Assembly: GCA_030549175.1 (NCBI GenBank)
Contig: JAUKUA010000001.1
Location: 6,758,001 to 6,822,000, forward strand
Reading direction: 5' to 3'
Length of the DNA: 64,000 nt
DNA from: Lasiosphaeris hirsuta
Lineage: Eukaryota; Ascomycota; Sordariomycetes; Sordariales; Lasiosphaeriaceae
The notes beneath the pieces were generated by a model. It was not told the DNA's origin, did not search any database, and worked only from the letters and a program-made list of their open reading frames with translations. A program made the translations under genes and the position numbers. Below, one piece after another: positions 31,540 to 42,352 of this stretch; position 1 is the stretch's first letter; every line of letters begins with the position of its first letter.

Positions 31540-32916
31540 TTAACTACTTTGTTGAACAGCAACGACCACAATCAACGACGCCACCGTGACCGCAAAGGCG
31601 ATAAACGACACTAGCATAATCGTGCCCCTGCTCGCTGGGAACTTCCCCTTGATGATCCAATACTGCGTGGATAAGTAGCGCTTATACCCCAGGAACAAGA
31701 TTAGAATACTGATGCTCAAGAATGTCGCTCCCAGCGGCTTGCCGAGATGCCGCAGGCTTGCCTGCTTCCCCTCCTCGGCCAGCGATGTGTTGAGCCGGAA
31801 AAGCTGCGTAATAGCGATGCCGATCGACGCAAACGCCAACGACGTCCTCAACCACGCAAGGAACGTCCTCTCTGCATCCAAAGTCAGCAAACCCCCCTGA
31901 CCCCCACCCAGGAAGACAACCTTACCCAGTGCCAGATGATCTCTCGCCACACTCCCTTTATTCTCTAACTCAATGCTCTGAAAATACTCCAACCTCTTCT
32001 TCCACCCCTTCTTCACATCCCCTCTCACTACCGCATCAAAATCCCCCGGCCCGTCCTCCGTCGGCGCCACCGACGCTACCGACGCCCTCCGCGGTACCGT
32101 CGACCGCCGTCGCGGCGACAAGCTCGTGTGCGTCGTGTGTGGGCCCTGGTAGCTGAGGGCTTGAAAGCGGTCGGGCTGGCGCGTCACGACGCCGCCGCCA
32201 TCGCGCTCGTCGCCGCTGCTCTCCTCGGCGATGGCAGGGCTGGCGCGCCCGCGGAGGCGCGGCGACCCGGGGAAGGTGTACGAGGTGGTGCCGGCGCCGG
32301 CACCGGACAACAGAGGTTGCAGGCGCGGGCTGCCTTGGGCGGAGGGGTTCTGGCTTAGGGAGTCGGCGCGTTCGCGGGCGCCCTGGGGTGGGGGGGATCG
32401 GGTGTTAGCTTGAGGATACTTCATTTTTTCTTTTTCCAACAGACGTGTCCGGTACCGGACTGGGATGGGCAGAGAGAGCTAAGGGCGGCGCGGGATGGCT
32501 ACGAACAGCAAGGGTGAAGATGTCATTGACCAATGGGTCGAATATGGACTCGACGACGCGAGACATGCTGAATGGAGGTCGGTCGCGGCTGTGAAAGGGA
32601 GGGATCGCTAGGAATAATCGAGGGTGTGATGGGTTGGGAGAAGACCGGGGAGAGGGGGGGGGGGGGCTAAGTTGAAGGAATGGGGAGCTTTTGCTCTGCC
32701 GAAAGCTACCCCTGACGGCTAATAATAGAAACCTTATTCAATGGTAACCTGAGAACTAACCTCGAGAATGTCATTGATCCTTTCCTGGGTTGATCTCCTG
32801 CGCGGTGACGGTTGTAAGGTTAGGGAGCCACGGCGTTCGCGTGATGGCCCGGCGGGGGGTGAAGCTGCGATGGAGGTAGGGGCTGGGGGGATCGGGGACC
32901 TGACATCTTGGGCCAT
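31540..32916 (-). CDS. DUF202-like small membrane protein
   Basis: Best model has three exons (32916-32761, 32382-31926, 31871-31540) and 314 residues. Exon 1 ends RSTQERINDILE at phase 0 and joins GARERADSLSQ; the 378-nt intron between is long for this genome, so a second start at ATG 32424 with 32424-31926 as first exon is the alternative. The second intron (54 nt, GTAAGG...GCAG) is stop-free and a multiple of three, but removing it restores HLALERTFLAWLRTSLAFAS, the signature of DUF202. Three membrane segments follow: about 208-228, 249-266 (FLSISILILFLGY) and 288-310 at the end. The first 150 residues are Ser/Pro/Arg-rich and likely cytosolic. DUF202 also occurs in the Vtc1-type subunit of the vacuolar polyphosphate polymerase, but this protein is different and its role is unknown. 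Confidence 0.82.
32654..32666. repeat. Poly-G tract (13 G)
   Basis: Thirteen G, poly-C on the coding strand, inside the proposed long first intron of the DUF202 gene. Confidence 0.85.
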
Positions 32917-34446
32917 GATTCAACGGGCGTTCATTGTTTTAAGATTTAAGCTACTCCGCGAACGGTTGATTTGGAAGCATTGGCACTGGCAGCGTCAGAG
33001 TGGTTGTGAACTGCGACGGACCGTGTCAAATCGCTGGTATGACAACTTGCGATTGATGGCGTGAGAGGATGACGTGAAAAGACGGCATGCGACTAAAATG
33101 CTTGTATGCTATTCGAATTGAAGTCGAGCTTTGTCAGGTGTTCTCTGCAAAGAGCCCAGCTGTTCGCGTCATCTTGCATCTACCTGGTCCGTGCGGTATA
33201 GATCTGGATTATCTATCGACCAGTCAGGCTTCAACAATCACTTCATCTAATCGCACAGTCTGCGTCTCCTACTCGTCATTGTCAAGGTACCTTGCCTCTC
33301 ACCCTCTCTCACTACAATCCAACTTGTAACTCGCACCATATATCCATAGAGGCACTGCATATCTCGGCATCTCATTACGTTCATATCCTACAGTATGTAC
33401 TCATCGCTTCGCTTGGCCGTCTCGCAGAGAATCACAACGTACCACCCCCAATCCATCTTGCAGCCATCATCGCCTATATTGCCGCGGTACATCTATCACA
33501 CACCCTCAGAAACACGCACATGCACCACCGCATGCATAAGACCTCGAACTGCCAACCGATTGACTACCAGCTGCAGCATACCCGATTCGGGTCCTCCCCG
33601 ACAGAAACATTGTGCCTCCCTGTGTCCCCCTGCAGCGAGCTCGTGTCAAACGTCTGTCTTCATTTCACCCTCGACAAATGGCATCACAAATCATCATAAA
33701 AATGACCCGCCTCAAGTCTCTACAATTTAGCTCTATCAAACAAGGAAGTAGATAATATGTACTAGATAAGCTAAGCGTGGTGTTTGGGAGTGTAGCGCAT
33801 CCCATCTCAATCGTTCCCGGGGTGTGGATTTCATTATCCCGGCACCCCCTCGTCATGAAAATCGTCATATACGGGGCTTTTATCGTCTTCAAGGCCAACA
33901 TAACTCCAATCTAATCCCGAGCCACCCATCCCCGAAAGCCAAAACACACAACTGTTGCCTCTGCTTCCCAAAGCTAGCTAAACATCCTCAAATGCGAGCA
34001 GTAAGCCTCAATGTCGTGTGGTCATAATCATCATAAAACTTTTCATCAGGAGAGTCGGCCGTGACATGTATAGCCAAGCGGGAAACATTCCCCCTCCCCA
34101 AAAACGAGAAAAATGAAAAACAGAAAACAAACCCCCTCTCCGTCCAACAAGTCCCACCTACAACATCCGAGATCAAACTCAGCCCACCGAGATTATGAAC
34201 AGTCCCAAAATTGGCTATGTTCGGCCCCATCAGTAGGGTATTTCCTCTCACATCATAAGATAGCAACGTATGCCGCCCATGATATCCAAATGGTGGATTC
34301 ATGAGGTCATCAAGATCATGAAAGAAAAAGAAAAAACATAAAGCCCTCCTCAAAGAGGAAAAAAGTCGAAGATAAACCAGTATACAAGAATTGAAAATAC
34401 TATGAGCAAGGGAATAAACTCCGGCCGTCTGAAATGCAAAATGGTG
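32917..34446. other. Intergenic region, no gene seen
   Basis: The 1.5 kb left of the unknown minus-strand gene is AT-richer than average. A 135-codon plus-strand frame at 33292-33699 has no family resemblance and biased composition, so I do not call it. Confidence 0.4.
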
Positions 34447-36378
34447 TTACATGGGAGACTCCGATCGCCGACGACCGTCGCGGCGATGGAGTTCCTTGAG
34501 ACGCTGGTCGATATAGGCTAGACGACCAGCTAAGGTTGTGCGTGTCTGGGGCGCGCTTGACTCTGTAATTTGCTGTATTGTTGCAAAAGGCCGACCAAGC
34601 ATACCCAGATCGACGCTGGCGCCTTGCATTCGATGCATCCGGTTGGGAAAGCTGAAGCTCGAATTCGCGGCCGAGAATGGGGATCCAAGTCGGGGAGGTG
34701 GAAAAACCGGGGGACTAAGCTGATCCCCGACGTTGGGCATGCTCGCAGACGATGCCAAAGCAGGTTCCGCTGGCGCCCTTGGGATGAAAAGCTCATCCAT
34801 ACGATTCGATATGGTGGAGCTGAACTCTGTGGCTTGGGTTATCTCAGCCGCAGGACCCATTCTCAGGCCAGGATCAAGCCAAAGATCAGAGCCAATGCTG
34901 GGCCTCTTCCGAGGGTCGCTGGACTGTGTATGTCGTCGCTTCTGGGTGCTTGACCTGCTGAGACGGACCGGCGATTGAAGCGTCCGACGTGGCCCCACTG
35001 TATGGGTCAACCTGCGAGGCATAGGGCTCCCCAAGCCCAGTGTTGCGGCGAGGGAGTTGGAGGAGCTCGGCCCATAGCTCCGTGCGCCGAAAGGAGAACC
35101 CAATCGTTGCCGCTCCGCAAAAGAAGGCTCACCCTCAAATGTGCCGAGAACGGGACCTGTCAGGCCGGGCGAATTGCTTGGGTCAATAGGCCCTGGACTT
35201 GAGCCTGTGAGTTGAGCCAAGGGCCCTTGTGGCTGCATAGTATCCGATGTGCTCAGGGCTAGAGACATGGACATGTCCTGAGTTGCAAAGGTAGAGGACG
35301 TTTGACCCGGAGTTGAACGCCGGTTCCAATGGCGAGCCGCTGCTTGGCTAAATGGCGTTGTGCTCCGGGACATGAAGTGGTGGCTCTTTACTCCGCCGGC
35401 GGCTTTTAACTTGCACAATTCACGCAGATGCGCTCGGGTGGCCGCGCAAGTATGCGGCCATTGAATGAAGGTGCCCGAGTTTTCGGCTGTCGGGGTGCTG
35501 CTTCCGCTTTTCCGACCTTCGACGGGGTTGACGACCTTGGCCAATGCCTTGGAGCCCTTCCAGCTTCGCTTCGCCTCTCGTGCAACACGAAGCAAGACGC
35601 CGTGGGGGGGGATACAGCTCTTGCCCATGCGGAACGGTGTGACCTTAGGGTCCTGAAGATATAACACAAATGTAGACCACAAGTGGTCACTCATCGCCTT
35701 AGTCCATGGCGCTTTTCTCGACTTCCCCTTGGGACCCACGGGGCCACGAGTGTGGAAGTCTTCGTCAGGGCTGAGAACATATCGATCTTTAGTATCGACA
35801 TCGGAATTTGCACAGTGATCGTCATCCGAGAGATGCGAAATTCGGCTAAATAGCGAAGCACTGGTTTGTGTTGACCTCGACGTAGAGGGTCTGCTGGACT
35901 CGTAGTCAGGCGTCGACTCGATGCTACTGCTGATTGCAGAATCAATTGTCCAGTTGGGATACCGGGTGGGGGATAGAGATGGCACGAAACCCGGCGCTGG
36001 GGTCTTGGGTGGAGAGAAAGTCCTGCCGCGAGGTCGGAGCAAGAGCATATCACCGTCGTCGTCGTGAAACGGCTTGGAGAGAGCGGGGAAGGCGAAGATA
36101 CCGCTCATGTTGGAATCCTGAGGGTCGGCCTCGGGCTCTTCGATGCTTGGTATGGGGACGTCGGCGGCGGCTACGGAAGCCAAAAATTGTTGCGTGGGCG
36201 CGGAGAGCTGGGAGACAACGCGCCTCTTCAATCTCAAGCGCGGTCGGGGTGGCGATGGGATCTGCGGCATCTGGACTTCTTCATGCTGGGAGGTAGGCTC
36301 GGGTGTCCTCGGCGCGTCGAAGCCAGAATACCTGAAGCCCCTTGGGAGGGTCGCAGCACCGGAATGTTGATTCATCAT
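34447..36378 (-). CDS. Uncharacterised, possibly DNA-binding fungal protein
   Basis: Single exon, 643 residues, starting at tandem ATG-ATG. I do not recognise a named family. The conserved-looking core is at about residues 220-340: RKAPWTKAMSDHLWSTFVLY, DPKVTPFRM, PPHGVLLRVAREAKRSWKGS and WPHTCAATRAHLRELCKLKA. The spacing of tryptophans with basic helices recalls Myb/SANT-like or other helix-turn-helix DNA-binding domains; this is inference from appearance. Flanks are Ser/Pro/Thr-rich and probably disordered, the N-terminus carries a basic patch (RPRLRLKRRVVS, a possible nuclear signal), and the C-terminus ends in a charged helix (RLAYIDQRLKELHRRDGRRR). A long pyrimidine-rich stretch upstream, possibly a leader, would suit a regulatory gene. 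Confidence 0.75.
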   Translation of the reverse strand: MMNQHSGAATLPRGFRYSGFDAPRTPEPTSQHEEVQMPQIPSPPRPRLRLKRRVVSQLSAPTQQFLASVAAADVPIPSIEEPEADPQDSNMSGIFAFPALSKPFHDDDGDMLLLRPRGRTFSPPKTPAPGFVPSLSPTRYPNWTIDSAISSSIESTPDYESSRPSTSRSTQTSASLFSRISHLSDDDHCANSDVDTKDRYVLSPDEDFHTRGPVGPKGKSRKAPWTKAMSDHLWSTFVLYLQDPKVTPFRMGKSCIPPHGVLLRVAREAKRSWKGSKALAKVVNPVEGRKSGSSTPTAENSGTFIQWPHTCAATRAHLRELCKLKAAGGVKSHHFMSRSTTPFSQAAARHWNRRSTPGQTSSTFATQDMSMSLALSTSDTMQPQGPLAQLTGSSPGPIDPSNSPGLTGPVLGTFEGEPSFAERQRLGSPFGARSYGPSSSNSLAATLGLGSPMPRRLTHTVGPRRTLQSPVRLSRSSTQKRRHTQSSDPRKRPSIGSDLWLDPGLRMGPAAEITQATEFSSTISNRMDELFIPRAPAEPALASSASMPNVGDQLSPPVFPPPRLGSPFSAANSSFSFPNRMHRMQGASVDLGMLGRPFATIQQITESSAPQTRTTLAGRLAYIDQRLKELHRRDGRRRSESPM

Positions 36379-39300
36379 GTCTTAGGACAGGAGGGAATAG
36401 GGGGAATGCAGGGGCGTCATGAAGGGACGGGGTCTTGAATGAAGGGATGCCGAGTGCACAGATAAAAGCTCGGCGTATCCAGCCAGGCCCACGTCTTTTT
36501 CGAGATCGAGGGCTTGGGGGTCGCGGGTTGCTTGACCGGAGACTCCGCCGACTCTGGTCGACAATGCACGAAAGCAACAGCTATGGTTGCCAGGTGTATT
36601 AAAATTGTCGGTCGGATGGCAGATGGTAGCACTCGTGTTAGTCGCGCTTGGAAAGCTAGTTATAGCTTCTGCGCACCACGCGATAGCCGTTTGACAACTG
36701 GCGGGCCGGTAGGCTAAAGCGGATGGCTGGCGAGGCGAGCTAGCGTCCGATGTAAAGAAGCAACGACTCGCGACTTGGACCAAGCTCCTGTGAGCTTGCT
36801 GTTGTTCAATCGACTGAACAGGACCGAAAAAGGGGGCTGCAGAATAAGGAAACCGTCGTCGGGTAGTTGCGCGCGCGTGGGGGGACGCGGTCGTCTAGCC
36901 AGGGGAGAATGGGAGATGCAGTGTCGTAGATGCAGCCAGAGTCTGTCGTGGATGTACGTGAGGCACCCGAGACTGAGACCCTGCGCCAAGCGCGACCCGT
37001 AGTCAATTGGGTCGCAAAGGAGTGACTGGGCAGGGAGAGAAGAGGAGCAAGAATACAAATAATAAAGGGGGTGATGGGGAAATATGTAAAGGGCTTCCGG
37101 GTAGTCGTTAAGGTGCAAGAAATGGCAGGGAATTGCCAGGAAACGAACGGCCGGGGGGAGGGAGTGCGGGCGGGCGGCGAGCAGGCAGTGGAGGAAGCTC
37201 GGAGCTCGACGGCCAGGGCGGCTGCTGGGTACTGGGTTCTCCACTGGTTGGAGAGAGACGAGAGTGCGCGCAGAGTGGCCTGGACCCTCACCAATGCAAA
37301 CCCCCGCCAAAAAGCAAAGTGCAGAGCAGCCAGTGAACAGCAGCCACAGAACCAGGCGGGCTCAACCCAAGTGGAGACGTTGCAGGGGAGCCGAAGGGGG
37401 ACCTTGTCGGTTCTGTTCAACAGAGGAATCCAGGGTCCGCGGCGCTCAATCTCGATGGTCGCAGTCGAAGTCGCAGTCGCAGTTGGGTTCGCCCTCGAGT
37501 GCTGCGCTTGGGGTGCGGGCGCAGGGTGTGCCTGTTGGCGTGTGGGCGTGTGGGGATTGGGATGGAACGGCTGCAGGCGATACGCAGGCGGTGGATTCGT
37601 GGACCTCGCAGAAGCAAGCACTTCGATGAAAAGCCCTGTCGACCACTGGCCACCGGTCAGGCGCAGCCAGTCTGCTGGCAGCGACGCGTCGAAGAATGCG
37701 AGACCGCGACCGACCTAGGCTCGGGTTGGTCCGTCGAGAGCAGACGGCGCGTTCCAAGAGAGCCTAAGGCAGTGAGGTTATGCCAGTCGAAGGGGTTCGA
37801 TGAGGGGGCAGGAAGAGGGTCCCCTGCCGTTGCGGCCCTGGAGCAGCGGCCTTCTGAGCAGTCCCGGTTGCGAGAGGATTCAACGGCGCTCGCTGCAGAC
37901 GAGGGACAACCAGACGCTAAAACGCGCAACTGGATCGGCTGGGCACCAGTTTAGCTTCCAAGTGCCAGAGTTCGACAGGTCGGCGGCGCCTAGTGCTGGA
38001 TATAGTGTACACTAAGCGGGCAGCAGGCGGGCAGGTGGAGTCGGTCGAGCCGAGTCAAGCAGCCCAAGCGACGGCGCGGGGTTTGCAGAGTGGGCAGAGC
38101 GCAGAGCGGACAATGAGGCAAGGTAGCAACCAGCGAGAAGCAGGCGAGTGAGACAGACGGTTTGTCAATTCGCGAATACCCTTTTTCGATGAAGCACGCG
38201 TTGCGCAGAGAAAGAGTGCTCAGTAGCCCGTGCGCCGTAATCGAATGGCTCTGGGCTCGTCTGGATATTGGGGCGAGAAAATCGAGAGGCTGGTAAATTC
38301 TCTCGTGAGCCTGTGATGCGCAATGTGTGATGCGTGGGTGTGGAGCGACGTGCAGCAGCAGAAGAAGCTGCTGCAGCGTACCGGCGGGACTGCGGAACTT
38401 GAACGCGGGCTTGACAGACCCCTCACGGCATGGGCGTTGGCGTTGGCGACCTTTGGTTGTAGAGAGACAATCGAAGTTGAGAGATTTTCTACATTTACGC
38501 AAATTCGTTGATCGACGTAGCAGCTCTAGCCTGAGTCCTCGGTCCTCGTGATGCCTGACTGTAATTAAAGTCGAGAGCAACAGAGGTTGGGAAACCACAG
38601 CTGGGAGGCCAAAGTGCCTGCCAGACTTTGTCATGCCCTCCCCTCCCACGGGGAGCTGGGGCAGTCAGACCGCGTTTTTTCGTGTTTGGGAAACGCGCTA
38701 GTGGGGCACGACTTTTAAGTGGCTGCTGCTCACGAACCTCCCACCACGCCCTTGGTCGCATGAAAAGGTGTGACGCAAGGATTGAAAATCAAGGATATCC
38801 TCACTGTAACACCTCAGTGACCGATATGATAGTGAGCTGCGATATATCACCTGTTGGCGACTTCATCAGCGATGTCTTTTTCTGATAGTTCCGGCCGTCA
38901 AGGTGGCATGACAAAAGTTCTGTGTAGTAGTGTATAGCCCGTCGCCAGTAGTCGCGTTCAGTTACTTGAAACTGGAGCTGAGAGCTTGGAAACCCAGCTG
39001 GAAGGAGCCCGATCACCGCTCGCGCAAGCCCATGTCTGTGCGAAAAGGCGGAGCTCGGATACGTGGCAGGGGATTTCGTCACTGTCGCATTGCGCATTTT
39101 TTGGCATTACTTTTTCGTTCACCGCTCCCCGGGCGAGGGTACGAAGTGAACTACCAAACTACCTTAGCTTCTTACGGTATGTGGTGTAGATCCAACCTGA
39201 CGACAGTGGGGTTTGGGAGCTTCGGCCACGCCTCTGGACACCCGGTGTGGCCCCGGAGGCGGATTACTCTTCCGTGCACTCGCCGCCCCTTCTTACTGGT

Positions 39301-40246
39301 GGATCAACGTGTCGCCATGGCTAGCTGGGGCGGACGAGCTGCGCGCACGTGCAGTGAGCTGGCAAACCAGGTTCCTGAGTCTTGAGTTGTCTCGGCGCGG
39401 CACTGCTGAGCATCGCTGACAGCCTGGGGGATGGACCGAGAACCGAGCCTGCAAGTCCACGATTGTCGGTCGTCACCTTCACATCAACCGGTTGTCCGAG
39501 TACAAAAGCACAAATATCGAGTCAGCCCAGGTTAGCCATTCGTCTCCTTCTCCGGGCCTCAGTTAACGTTTTCCGGGTAATATCGACATCCGATGTTTCT
39601 GTCTCGGGTCGCAGCAATGAGACCCGTCATTCCTGGCCGGAGTGTGAGCGGGAATGCTTGGAAGACCCCTGATGTTGAATGCCGAACCCGTGCCTGATTA
39701 ACCCGCAATATCGAAGCGGTGGTTCTGCGTTCTTTTAATCCTTCCAGGTTGGTCGTACCCTGCAAGCGTCCACTGCAGGGTCAAGCTCAGTTGCGAGCCA
39801 AGTTGCAGTTGGCAGTGTAGCTTTGGGGTTTGACGGGTGGCGCAGCCGCATCCTCTGGCATGTTCTGACGTTTGTTTACTACACTTTCCATGTTGCCTCA
39901 ACTATACTTGGTAGTCCTACCTGACGAACTTCAGTCGTAGCTTTGAGATGAATCTCAATTCCAGGGTGAGGGTCGCGGCTTGTGACAGGAGCGCAATGTG
40001 ATTCGATCTTTCCGCTGGTTACCCCTGTGGCTTGAGCCCAGCCAATAATTCACGAGACTATGCCTGTTTTGGCCATAAGGTGTCCATCTCTTGGAGCGCT
40101 TAACAAGAACAATCGGTAACTCATTTCATGGGTTTCTTTTTCTCTCTCGACCATCGACTTCAACTCTCCCCTCGCGTCACCGTGTTGACGACCAAGGCTT
40201 GCCCCTCACTTATCTAGCTGCCCATGTAGCACGAACGACCGCCGCT
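36379..40246. other. 3.9-kb gene-free region with pyrimidine-rich leader-like part
   Basis: From about 36400 to 38600 the minus strand is rich in CT, CCC and CTGC and free of long AT runs, resembling the long untranslated leaders of regulatory genes in filamentous fungi. It has many overlapping open frames on both strands (up to 271 codons), none with protein-like conservation that I can see. From 38600 to 40246 the sequence is ordinary intergenic DNA that should contain the promoter of the plus-strand gene at 40247. A GTCGCA hexamer array lies at 37458-37483. Confidence 0.4.
37458..37483. repeat. Hexamer array, GTCGCA units
   Basis: Four tandem units of GTCGCA/GTCGAA. Confidence 0.75.
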
Positions 40247-41642
40247 ATGTTCGGCTCTCCGAGGGTCTTCCAAATCGTCAAGATTGCCGCGCCGTTCTTG
40301 CTCGCCGTTTGGTTTTTGGGATACGTCATTTCGTACAAGTCGGCGTACAACGGTGTCGTGCGCCAGTTCAAGGACGAGCGAGACCTATTCCTTTCTGATT
40401 TCCTCGAACATGAAGTCGACGGTAGTCTCGACGGTCGGGGCATCGCCGAGCTGTGCGCCGGCAAGCGATGGTCCCCCGGCCTGATGTTGTCGTGTGAACC
40501 GCCGTCGGGTGGTATTGGTCAAGTAAAAAATGCACACTTGAACTGCATTCGCTTCGCCATCGAGATGGGAGGTAAGACATCGAAAGCTCTTATCGCGACC
40601 GGTCAGCAACTAATTTGCGCCAGCGGAACTGGTGACACCTCGAATCATCAAGCGTTCTGAAAAGGATATCAAAGTCGTAAAGCCGCACAACGGTAATGGC
40701 CCATACAAAGGAGAGCCTCTCGACTACTTCTTCGATTTCGCTCATTTTAACCAAACGATGTCGAAATTCTGCCCGCAGATGAAGATCCACCGATCGATGG
40801 ATGACTTATACCAGGTCCCGAGCGTGCTCAACGGCTATGAAACCAACCTAGAAAAGCTGCACACCCAGATAGTTAACGGCTCTGTCATTACTAATGTGAC
40901 TGTTTGGTCTGGCCAACTCAAGAGCTTCGTAGACGAAGTATCACCGCCAGCCAAACGGACACACCCTGTTCGCTTCCACTTAGATGTCACAAACTGGGCG
41001 TTTCCCACATCAGCCCACAACCCGACGTTTGTCCAGCACTTTGGTCGTATCCTCCGCATTCGCGAGGATGCCAGACGGGTTTCTGCATCAGCTTTGTACA
41101 ACATGCAAAAGCGCTTTCAGCTCCAGCTGGATCCGAGACACGGGCTCAAGAGCGACACTTTCGCCGGTCTGCATCTCAGGACAGAGCGCGACGCAGAGCA
41201 TGTCTTCCCCAGTTTTGAAGATCAGGCGGCCTATCTCCTCGATTACGTCACAAGTTCGAAGGCGAGAGTCGTCTTCATGGCTACAGGGGCAGATGAGTCT
41301 AATGTCACGGCATTCGCGGAGCGGGCAGCGGACTTTGACGTGACTGTGCTGTTGAAGAAAGATCTGCTGCAGGAGGAGGACCTGAACGTCTTGAAGGGGT
41401 TTACCTGGGATCAACGGGCTTTGGTTGACTACGAAATCATGCTGCGGGCTGGGCTTATAGCTGGCCCGTCTCAATCGAGCTTTGCTTGGAACATTGCGCT
41501 GAGGAGGAATTACGCCGCCGGGGCGTCTGAGGGCACGCTTCAGGTCAACACAAGCGCTCATATCCAATGGCAAGATGGCCATTCGACCATTTTTGGGGAC
41601 TCTGAGATGGGACCAGTCTTCAGGGAAACGGTTTGGCCATGA
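40247..41642 (+). CDS. O-fucosyltransferase-like type II membrane protein
   Basis: Two exons (40247-40571, 40624-41642), 52-nt GTAAGA...CCAG intron, phase 1; the junction reads EMGAELVTPRIIKR; 447 residues. The start at 40247 places a membrane segment at about residues 10-29 (KIAAPFLLAVWFLGYVISY) right after a short cytosolic tail, as in Golgi glycosyltransferases. The lumenal part has NCIRFAIEMGA followed by PRI, the substrate-fold start of fungal GDP-fucose O-fucosyltransferase-like proteins, HLDVTNWAF, and FAGLHLRTERDAEHVFP; the HLRTE motif contains the Arg that contacts GDP-fucose in related enzymes. Potential N-glycosylation sites occur (NQT, NGS, NVT). The acceptor is unknown and fucose as donor is inferred from fold resemblance only. 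Confidence 0.82.
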
Positions 41643-42352
41643 GTCACGTCGGACCATATTTTGCTGTTCCTTTGGTGGGCTTTTTTTCTTGAGCAGTCCC
41701 GGGGGTGGACTAGCCTGGTTGTAGAACCAAGCTTGAATTGGAGGCTGTTTGAGCTACCTGCTCGCTGGTTCGATTTGGAAATATCGGTTGGGGGGCAGTG
41801 ACATCCAGTCTTGATTGGACAACAGTAGCGCAGCTTGGTTACAAGCTATAAGGTAGCAAAGAAAATGAGTCCCGCTGATAATCTCAGTGCCGGATGGAAG
41901 AGCCCAGCATGGCTCCACATGTATTATAGGTGCCCATATTATATCTGCCCTCCGAGTCTCTATCCTTTGGAGGGGTCAAGGACTAGGCTCCAGAACCATA
42001 GACAACACGTTTTTGCATTGCTTGGTGCTGGCTGTTTTGTTTGCTAGGGAAGGATCATTGTCCTTCGATCCTTCTTTGGTGTTTATAATCTACCGTTGGG
42101 CCGCTATCGGACGGGCCACTTCTTTCGTTCCACCAGGCCTGTCACGAGACGCATCCCCTCGCCTCGCCGCACTTTTGACACAAACTCCCTCAAACACAGC
42201 TAGTCTGCCCACATTGAACCTGCTGCTATCATTCATCGTTACCTCCCAAACGGCTCTTTCAGGCATCAAAACCCTCCCACCTCATGCAGCGTGCGTGTTG
42301 ACTCATTTGCTCCGTTTCTCCCAGAACCAGTCGATCCTTGCCTCGTTCCACA
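41643..42352. other. Promoter and leader region of the RTG2-like gene
   Basis: 710 bases between two plus-strand genes. The final 250 bases are C-rich with several short upstream frames beginning with ATG. Nothing else is recognised. Confidence 0.45.

Noticed and set aside
33292..33699. 135-codon plus-strand frame rich in His, Ser and Leu
   Set aside because: No recognisable domain, no promoter or intron pattern, AT-rich intergenic composition.
36806..37621. 271-codon minus-strand frame in the leader-like region
   Set aside because: Low-complexity Pro/Ser/Thr/Arg composition, no homologous look, and several overlapping frames of similar length on both strands.
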